Part shown: piece by piece, positions 30,929 to 35,643 of the stretch
Numbering within the stretch: position 1 is the first letter of the stretch
Layout: each line of letters starts with the position of its first letter
Assembly: GCF_000518865.1 (NCBI RefSeq)
Contig: NZ_JAEK01000050.1
Location: 1-35,643, forward strand
Reading direction: 5' to 3'
Source: Bacillus sp. J37
Lineage (GTDB): Bacteria > Bacillota > Bacilli > Bacillales > Bacillaceae
DNA length: 35,643 bases
The notes under the pieces: generated by a model
The model's input: the letters and a program-made list of their open reading frames with translations, nothing else
What the model was told of the DNA's origin: nothing
Database searches by the model: none
Made by a program: the position numbers and the translations under genes

Positions 30929-31010
30929 GAAAGCCCTCCTAAAACTGAATATTGGGAACCTTTAGATTATGTTCTGTCAGATTTTCTTACCTATGTTTTT
31001 GTTCAAAGAG

Positions 31011-31041
31011 ATAGCAAGGGACTTGTTTAAGCCCTTGCTAT
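31011..31041 (-). other. Intercistronic hairpin purB-purC
   Basis: ATAGCAAGGG (31011-31020) pairs perfectly with CCCTTGCTAT (31032-31041), loop of 11, within 10 bases of the purB stop. On the operon strand the stem is followed by CTCTTTGAAC (no proper T-run). On the plus strand it is followed by TATTTTTTA, which would terminate antisense transcription better than sense. Confidence 0.6.
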
Positions 31042-31047
31042 TATTTT

Positions 31048-32340
31048 TTAAAGACCAAGACGTTCAAAAATTGCATCTACACCTTTTAAGTGATAGTTAT
31101 AATCGAAACAATCAGCAATGACTTCTTCTGAGAGTCTTGAAGTAATTTTTTCTTCAGCTTCTACTAAACCACGGAAAGGTACTTGTTTTTCCCAAGCTTC
31201 CATTGCTTTTGGTTGAACTAGATCATATGCCTCTTCTCTAGTCATCCCAGTATCAATGAGAGCAAGTAGGACACGTTGAGAGTAAATAAGACCTTGTGTA
31301 CGATCCATATTACGCTTCATATTTTCCGGGAAAACCGTTAAGTTTTTCACGATGTTACCAAAACGATTTAACATATAGTTAAGAGCAATCGTAGCGTCCG
31401 GTAAGATAATACGCTCAGCAGAAGAGTGAGAAATATCTCTTTCATGCCATAATGGAACATTTTCATAAGCTGTTAACATATAACCGCGAATAACACGCGC
31501 AAGACCAGTCATGTTTTCTGAACCAATAGGATTACGTTTGTGCGGCATGGCTGAAGACCCTTTTTGACCTTTTGCAAAAGACTCTTCCACTTCACGAGTC
31601 TCACTCTTTTGTAACCCGCGAATTTCAACAGCGAATTTTTCGATTGATGTTGCTACAAGTGCGATGGATGCCATGTAATCAGCATGACGATCACGTTGAA
31701 GGGTTTGTGTTGAGATTGGAGCTGGTTTTGTTCCTAGCTTTTCACAAACATATTTTTCAACAAATGGATCGATATTTGCATACGTTCCTACTGCGCCAGA
31801 GATTTTTCCGTACTCAACGCCTTCTGCAGCACGTTTGAAACGATCTAAATTACGCTTCATTTCTTCATACCATAAGCCAAGCTTCAATCCAAATGTTGTT
31901 GGTTCAGCATGAACACCATGAGTACGTCCCATCATGACTGTATATTTATGCTCTTGAGCTTTCTCTTTTAATATTTGGATAAAGTTCTCAATATCTTTCA
32001 ATAAGATATCATTCGCTTGCTTTAATAAATATGATAAAGCTGTATCAACAACATCTGTTGATGTTAAACCGTAATGAACCCATTTACGCTCTTCGCCAAG
32101 AGTCTCAGATACTGCTCTTGTAAAGGCTACAACATCATGACGAGTTTCTAGCTCAATCTCATTTATGCGATTCACATCAAATGATGCATTTTCACGAAGC
32201 AGTGCCACATCTTCTTTTGGAATAACACCAAGCTCTGCCCAGGCTTCACATGCAAGAATTTCAACCTCTAACCATGCCTTAAATTTGTTATCTTCCGTCC
32301 AAATTGCACCCATTTCTGGTCTTGTATAACGTTCAATCAT
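31048..32340 (-). CDS. purB: Adenylosuccinate lyase PurB
   Basis: PurB acts twice: it releases fumarate from SAICAR and from adenylosuccinate. It is a fumarase/aspartase-superfamily enzyme of 430 residues. The signature [16 protein letters not shown] carries the catalytic mobile loop, TSTDVVDTA and [14 protein letters not shown] are the other two conserved regions, and the RPEMGAIWT start is typical. It is 15 bases after purK. Confidence 0.97.
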   Translation of the reverse strand: MIERYTRPEMGAIWTEDNKFKAWLEVEILACEAWAELGVIPKEDVALLRENASFDVNRINEIELETRHDVVAFTRAVSETLGEERKWVHYGLTSTDVVDTALSYLLKQANDILLKDIENFIQILKEKAQEHKYTVMMGRTHGVHAEPTTFGLKLGLWYEEMKRNLDRFKRAAEGVEYGKISGAVGTYANIDPFVEKYVCEKLGTKPAPISTQTLQRDRHADYMASIALVATSIEKFAVEIRGLQKSETREVEESFAKGQKGSSAMPHKRNPIGSENMTGLARVIRGYMLTAYENVPLWHERDISHSSAERIILPDATIALNYMLNRFGNIVKNLTVFPENMKRNMDRTQGLIYSQRVLLALIDTGMTREEAYDLVQPKAMEAWEKQVPFRGLVEAEEKITSRLSEEVIADCFDYNYHLKGVDAIFERLGL

Positions 32341-32355
32341 TTCTTTTGCCTCCGT

Positions 32356-33486
32356 TCAATTTTGACCCCATATTTTATTAATCTTTTCTATATTATCCTG
32401 AATTGGTTCAATAATAAATGTTATATGCCCCATCTTACGCTTAGAGGCAGGCTCTTTTTTGCCATAAAGATGAAGCTTAGCATGTTTCAGCAGGGTAAGA
32501 TGCTCACTTACTATTGTTAAATCCTCTCCTAAAAGATTAACCATCATACCACTTTGTAATAGCTTGGTTTGCCCTAAAGGAAGATTACATACAGAACGTA
32601 TATGTTGTTCAAACTGATCTGTTTCACATAGATCAATGGTGTAATGACCCGAGTTATGCGGGCGTGGTGCCAACTCATTTATATAAATTTCGTCATTGTC
32701 TGTTAAAAACATTTCAACGGCAAGTGTTCCAACAAGTTCAAAACTATTTGATAGTTTAATAGCAAGCTCTTCCGCCTTCTGAATGACACGATCCGATACT
32801 CTGGCAGGAACAATGCTTTGGTATAAAATATTGTCTTTATGAATATTTTCAGCTACTGGGAACGTCTTTGTTTCTCCATTAACCGATCTCGTCACAATTA
32901 CTGAAATTTCCTTTTCGAAAGGAACCCACTTTTCTAATATACATGTTCCATGAACTAGCAGCTCCTCAGCTTTTGAGAGATCCTTATCCATGCGAAGCAC
33001 GACTTGTCCTTTACCATCATAACCACCACGGCACGTTTTTAAGACACATGGATACTGAAGCACTTCTACTGCCTTTTGCAGTTCTTCTGCGGAATGGATA
33101 ATCTCATATGGTGCAACCTGGCACCCTGCATTTACAATCGCAGCTTTTTCTGTTTCCCGATCCTGTGTTAGCAAAAGCAATGAACTCTTCTGTGGTAATG
33201 ATGCATGCTCTTCTAACCAACGTAAAGCTGTGTAATCAATGTTCTCAAACTCATATGTTATAACATCACTTACCTTAGCTAATTCTTTAATTGCATCAAG
33301 ATCATCATAGCTAGCTGTTATTTCGATATCAGCAATTTGACCACAAGGACAGTCTTTTGTCGGATCTAATACAGCAATACGATAGCCTAGTTGTCTTGCT
33401 GCAATGGCCATCATTCTCCCAAGCTGTCCACCACCGATGATGCCAATTGTACTGCCTGGTAGAATCGTTTGATTAGTCAAGCTCAT
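32356..33486 (-). CDS. purK: N5-carboxyaminoimidazole ribonucleotide synthase PurK
   Basis: PurK is an ATP-grasp enzyme that carboxylates AIR with bicarbonate and [19 protein letters not shown] marks the N-terminal domain, [13 protein letters not shown] the ATP-binding loop, and [15 protein letters not shown] the metal/substrate site. I choose ATG 33486 (376 residues) over GTG 33489 because GGAGA lies at normal spacing to it. It overlaps the purE stop by 14 bases. With PurE it forms the two-step bacterial route to CAIR. Confidence 0.96.
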   Translation of the reverse strand: MSLTNQTILPGSTIGIIGGGQLGRMMAIAARQLGYRIAVLDPTKDCPCGQIADIEITASYDDLDAIKELAKVSDVITYEFENIDYTALRWLEEHASLPQKSSLLLLTQDRETEKAAIVNAGCQVAPYEIIHSAEELQKAVEVLQYPCVLKTCRGGYDGKGQVVLRMDKDLSKAEELLVHGTCILEKWVPFEKEISVIVTRSVNGETKTFPVAENIHKDNILYQSIVPARVSDRVIQKAEELAIKLSNSFELVGTLAVEMFLTDNDEIYINELAPRPHNSGHYTIDLCETDQFEQHIRSVCNLPLGQTKLLQSGMMVNLLGEDLTIVSEHLTLLKHAKLHLYGKKEPASKRKMGHITFIIEPIQDNIEKINKIWGQN

Positions 33487-33961
33487 CACTGCTCTCCAAA
33501 ACTTTTAATCGTAATTCTTCTCTTCTCGTATCTAGTCTATCAGCTAATGCTTGATCATTTGTGGACAAGATCTCTGCAGCCAATAATCCTGCATTTGTTG
33601 CTCCAGCTTTGCCAATGGCAACAGTTGCAACAGGAACACCACCTGGCATTTGAACAATTGATAATAATGAATCAAGACCATTTAAAGCCTTTGACTGAAC
33701 AGGAATACCAATGACTGGCAGAGTTGTTTTTGCCGCAACCATACCTGGTAAATGGGCTGCCCCGCCTGCACCGGCAATAATAACCTTTAAACCTCTGCTT
33801 CTAGCATTCTCAGCATATTCAAACATATAATCTGGTGTACGATGTGCAGAAACTACCTTTTTCTCATACGGAATACTAAGCTCCTCCAGTATATCGCATG
33901 CAAATTTCATCGTGTCCCAGTCAGAGGTACTTCCCATTATGACTCCAACCATCGGATTCAT
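33473..33961 (-). CDS. purE: N5-carboxyaminoimidazole ribonucleotide mutase PurE
   Basis: PurE is a class I mutase moving the carboxyl group from N5 to C4, 162 residues as in B. subtilis. Motifs are [23 protein letters not shown] and [17 protein letters not shown]. It is the first gene of the pur operon; AAGGTGGGG precedes ATG 33961. The guanine riboswitch terminator ends about 33 bases upstream. Confidence 0.97.
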   Translation of the reverse strand: MNPMVGVIMGSTSDWDTMKFACDILEELSIPYEKKVVSAHRTPDYMFEYAENARSRGLKVIIAGAGGAAHLPGMVAAKTTLPVIGIPVQSKALNGLDSLLSIVQMPGGVPVATVAIGKAGATNAGLLAAEILSTNDQALADRLDTRREELRLKVLESSDELD

Positions 33962-33993
33962 TCTTTCCCCACCTTTATAAAAAATCTTAATAA

Positions 33994-34050
33994 CAAAAAA
34001 GCTCGATATTTAACCTTCTCAACTAGTAGAGAAAGTTAGATATATCGAGC
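33994..34050 (-). terminator. Riboswitch expression platform terminator
   Basis: Minus strand: GCTCGATAT (34042-34050) pairs with ATATCGAGC (34001-34009) and inner AACTTTCTC pairs with GAGAAGGTT with one G-U, followed by six T (33995-34000). Formation when guanine is bound would stop transcription before purE. Confidence 0.85.
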
Positions 34051-34087
34051 TCGGATTTGTCTATTTCCGATTCGTATATACACTTTC

Positions 34088-34156
34088 CCTCATAGTCCGA
34101 TAATTTACGGTCATCGGGTAGAAACTTCTGGGCCATATTCCCAATTATATATGAGG
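34088..34156 (-). promoter_or_regulatory. Guanine riboswitch (purine aptamer) of the pur operon
   Basis: Minus strand, P1 CCTCAT (34151-34156) pairs with ATGAGG (34088-34093). Between them are the conserved TATAAT, ATATGG, the GTTTCTACC loop, CCGTAAATTA and GGACTATG. The specificity base in GACTATG is C, which pairs with guanine (adenine riboswitches have U there). The intrinsic terminator at 33994-34050 lies 38 bases downstream. It is the same arrangement as upstream of B. subtilis purE. Confidence 0.93.
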
Positions 34157-34185
34157 TATATTTTAAATTAATTATTTACATGTTT

Positions 34186-34214
34186 ATATTAACAATGAAG
34201 CTATCCCATGTCAA
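34186..34214 (-). promoter_or_regulatory. Sigma-A promoter of the pur operon
   Basis: Minus strand: perfect -35 TTGACA (34209-34214), 17-base spacer, -10 TAATAT (34186-34191). It lies just upstream of the aptamer and just downstream of the PurBox pair. Confidence 0.75.
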
Positions 34215-34217
34215 CGT

Positions 34218-34262
34218 AAAATCGAACGATTTTTTTTAATAGTTCCTTATTGTTCGGTTTTT
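34218..34262 (-). promoter_or_regulatory. PurBox pair (PurR operator)
   Basis: Two inverted CGAAC cores: AACCGAACAAT (minus strand, about 34249-34260) and ATCGTTCGAT (about 34221-34230), with 24 bases between the cores. Core sequence, inverted arrangement and spacing match the Gram-positive PurR control region known from B. subtilis purE, where PurR represses unless PRPP is high. The left-hand box abuts the promoter -35, and the other overlaps the yebG stop codon. Confidence 0.75.
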
Positions 34263-34461
34263 ACAGAAGTTTTCCTTCAAATGTAATCATTCTTCCACAC
34301 GGGACCTGTTCAACCACATTATTCCGGATCTCCTCCTTAAAAATTGGCTGTTCTGTTCTTCTAACCGGCATATACCCTTCCTTACTCATCCTGTCGAGAC
34401 AATCATCAATTGTTTCATTTTCCTCAACAATAAACTTTTTCTTTTTTGGCTTAGATGTCAT
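34261..34461 (-). CDS. yebG: NETI motif-containing protein (YebG)
   Basis: This is a 66-residue protein of unknown function found upstream of purE in Bacillus. The NETI motif that names the family is at residues 15-18, after a Lys-rich start (MTSKPKKKKF). GGAGGT lies seven bases before the ATG at 34461. No terminator separates it from the pur promoter, so its transcript may run into the PurR operator and riboswitch. No membrane segment or catalytic motif is visible. Confidence 0.88.
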   Translation of the reverse strand: MTSKPKKKKFIVEENETIDDCLDRMSKEGYMPVRRTEQPIFKEEIRNNVVEQVPCGRMITFEGKLL

Positions 34462-34491
34462 GCTCTTACCTCCATGCTCACAGTTCTATGT

Positions 34492-34520
34492 ATTCTACAT
34501 TCTACCACTATTTATGTAAA
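34492..34520 (-). promoter_or_regulatory. Sigma-A promoter of yebG
   Basis: Minus strand: -35 TTTACA (34515-34520, five of six), 17-base spacer, -10 TAGAAT (34492-34497, five of six), about 30 bases before the yebG start. Confidence 0.65.
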
Positions 34521-34557
34521 GATATCCTTTATATCAAAAGTGACTATTTTAGCAAAT

Positions 34558-34598
34558 AAAAAAGAATGATTAACTAAGGAAATCCTTAATCATCATTC
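34558..34598 (-). terminator. Terminator of the methyltransferase gene
   Basis: Minus strand: GAATGATGATTAAGGA and TCCTTAGTTAATCATTC form a long stem with small bulges, followed by six T (34558-34563). It is about 70 bases after the methyltransferase stop. Confidence 0.7.
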
Positions 34599-34670
34599 AC
34601 AATATCAAAAAATTCAATATTTAGTTTTTCTTTTGGTTAGGTTATAAAACATAAAACGTTACTTATTTTC

Positions 34671-35432
34671 CTACTTAAAAGCCATAACTCTAATACGTTT
34701 ATAATCTGCTTCCCATTGCTGATTCTTATATAAAATGGAACGCAAGCTATTTTCTACATTCTCTAACACCTTCATTTCAACTTCATCAGGCAATGAACGT
34801 AGAAAATCCGACATAAACATTCGTATCCAGTTTCTAAGCCCTTCCTCACCATCAAGAGCTGTTGGTCTACTAAAATGTACCGCATATGTCACCTTAAAAC
34901 CAACTTTCTCCATTAATGATGTATATTCACCAATACTAGGGAAATACCATGGAAGCGATTCACTTGTTACAGGATACCCCTCCTTTTCACACTGATTTCT
35001 AAACTCGTTCAAAATCAGCTCAACATTACCAGCACCCCCAAATTCTGCAACAAAACGTCCTCCTGCCTTTAAGCTTTCAAACATCTTTTCTAAAGCTACC
35101 ATTGGCTCTTTTACCCAATGTAAAGTAGCATTTGAAAAAACAGCATCAAACTCTTCTTTAAAACCTAGTTCCAACACATCTCTAACTTCAAAGTTTAATT
35201 GTGGATACTTTTCTTTAGCTTTCACTATCATCGGCTCAGATTGATCCACACCTAAAACAGATACCCCTAAGCGATCCAATATACTCATTAAATCGCCAGT
35301 TCCACATCCAACATCAAGTATTCTCTCATCTTGCATAGGATTTAACAGCTCTACTAAATCTTGTCCATACTCAGAGACAAATGAATGATGCTTATCATAT
35401 AAATTCGCATCCCAATGATTTCTTCTCTCCAT
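34671..35432 (-). CDS. Class I SAM-dependent methyltransferase
   Basis: This is a 253-residue Rossmann-fold methyltransferase. SAM motif I is ILDVGCGTGDL (38-48), the acidic ribose-binding residue is Asp63 in GVDQSEPM, and motif IV-like FDAVFSNATLHW follows at about 95-106. Overall it resembles the trans-aconitate methyltransferase (Tam)/UbiE-like group, especially NATLHWV, but the substrate cannot be fixed from sequence. It is monocistronic, between the rRNA operon terminator and its own terminator. The ribosome binding site is weak (GGCGGG) and no clear promoter was found, so expression level is uncertain. Confidence 0.85.
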   Translation of the reverse strand: MERRNHWDANLYDKHHSFVSEYGQDLVELLNPMQDERILDVGCGTGDLMSILDRLGVSVLGVDQSEPMIVKAKEKYPQLNFEVRDVLELGFKEEFDAVFSNATLHWVKEPMVALEKMFESLKAGGRFVAEFGGAGNVELILNEFRNQCEKEGYPVTSESLPWYFPSIGEYTSLMEKVGFKVTYAVHFSRPTALDGEEGLRNWIRMFMSDFLRSLPDEVEMKVLENVENSLRSILYKNQQWEADYKRIRVMAFK

Positions 35433-35524
35433 TTCGCACCCGCCTATATGTTTTCTTTAATATAACATATTATTGTAAAAAGTTGGTTTTTTGCTAAGCT
35501 TTTAAAGGCTTTGTTTTATTCAAA

Positions 35525-35552
35525 CAAAAAAGACCAGTATCTCTACTGATCT
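35525..35552 (-). terminator. rRNA operon terminator
   Basis: Minus strand: AGATCAGTA (35544-35552) pairs with TACTGGTCT (35531-35539) through one G-U, loop of 4, followed by six T (35526-35531). It lies 15 bases after the 5S 3' end. Confidence 0.8.
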
Positions 35553-35567
35553 TTTCTTCCTCTTCTT

Positions 35568-35643
<76 letters not shown>

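Noticed and set aside
30929-31010. Internal promoter for purC
   Set aside because: CATAAT and TTGAAC-like hexamers exist but not at usable spacing to each other; too weak to call.
35433-35567. tRNA genes after the rRNA operon
   Set aside because: No cloverleaf, T-loop GGTTCGA or CCA end is visible between the 5S terminator and the methyltransferase gene.

Overview
The window reads as chromosome from a low-GC Gram-positive Bacillaceae bacterium (Bacillus in the broad sense). Almost every gene has a recognisable Bacillus subtilis counterpart, and gene order follows the B. subtilis rrn - yebG - pur operon - yerA/yerB/yerC - pcrB/pcrA/ligA/yerH - putP(opuE) - gatCAB - dgkB - rlmCD (yefA) region. 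Most genes lie on the minus strand. Ribosome binding sites are strong GGAGG types and terminators are classical hairpin plus T-run. It is mainly core genome; I see no prophage, transposase, CRISPR array, toxin-antitoxin pair or defence island.

Layout from the left. 1-526 is gene-free and rich in degenerate CCGAT-like repeats. 527-2911 holds rlmCD and dgkB on the minus strand. 3147-3908 is a lone plus-strand ABC-type ATPase. 3948-7154 is the gatCAB operon (Gln-tRNA amidotransferase). 7430-7810 is a small heat-shock protein. 7913-9493 is a Na+/proline symporter preceded by a previously uncalled 33-residue membrane microprotein. 9939-10554 is a plus-strand pair of small membrane proteins of unknown function. 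10588-17069 is the camS-ligA-pcrA-pcrB operon read leftwards, with a structured dispersed repeat between pcrB and pcrA. 17226-20386 is yerA-yerB-yerC. 20496-21081 holds a small DUF2892-like membrane protein, a second copy of the repeat, and a 33-residue EYxxD-type membrane protein whose end overlaps the end of purD.

21062-33961 is the complete twelve-gene purEKBCSQLFMNHD operon for de novo synthesis of IMP from PRPP (PurF first, PurH last) plus PurB. It is read leftwards from a sigma-A-type promoter with a paired PurBox (PurR site) and a guanine-class riboswitch followed by an intrinsic terminator. Further right are yebG (NETI protein), a SAM methyltransferase, and the 3' part of a 5S rRNA gene with its terminator, which marks the end of an rRNA operon that continues beyond the window.

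The most interesting items are not a new multi-gene system. They are (i) a two-copy structured repeat whose long stem shows compensatory base changes between copies, (ii) two microproteins of 33 residues, one of them antisense-overlapping purD, (iii) hairpins in all three of the larger gaps of the pur operon, and (iv) an unassigned two-gene membrane cassette. All functional statements rest on reading motifs and remembered family features; no database search was run.
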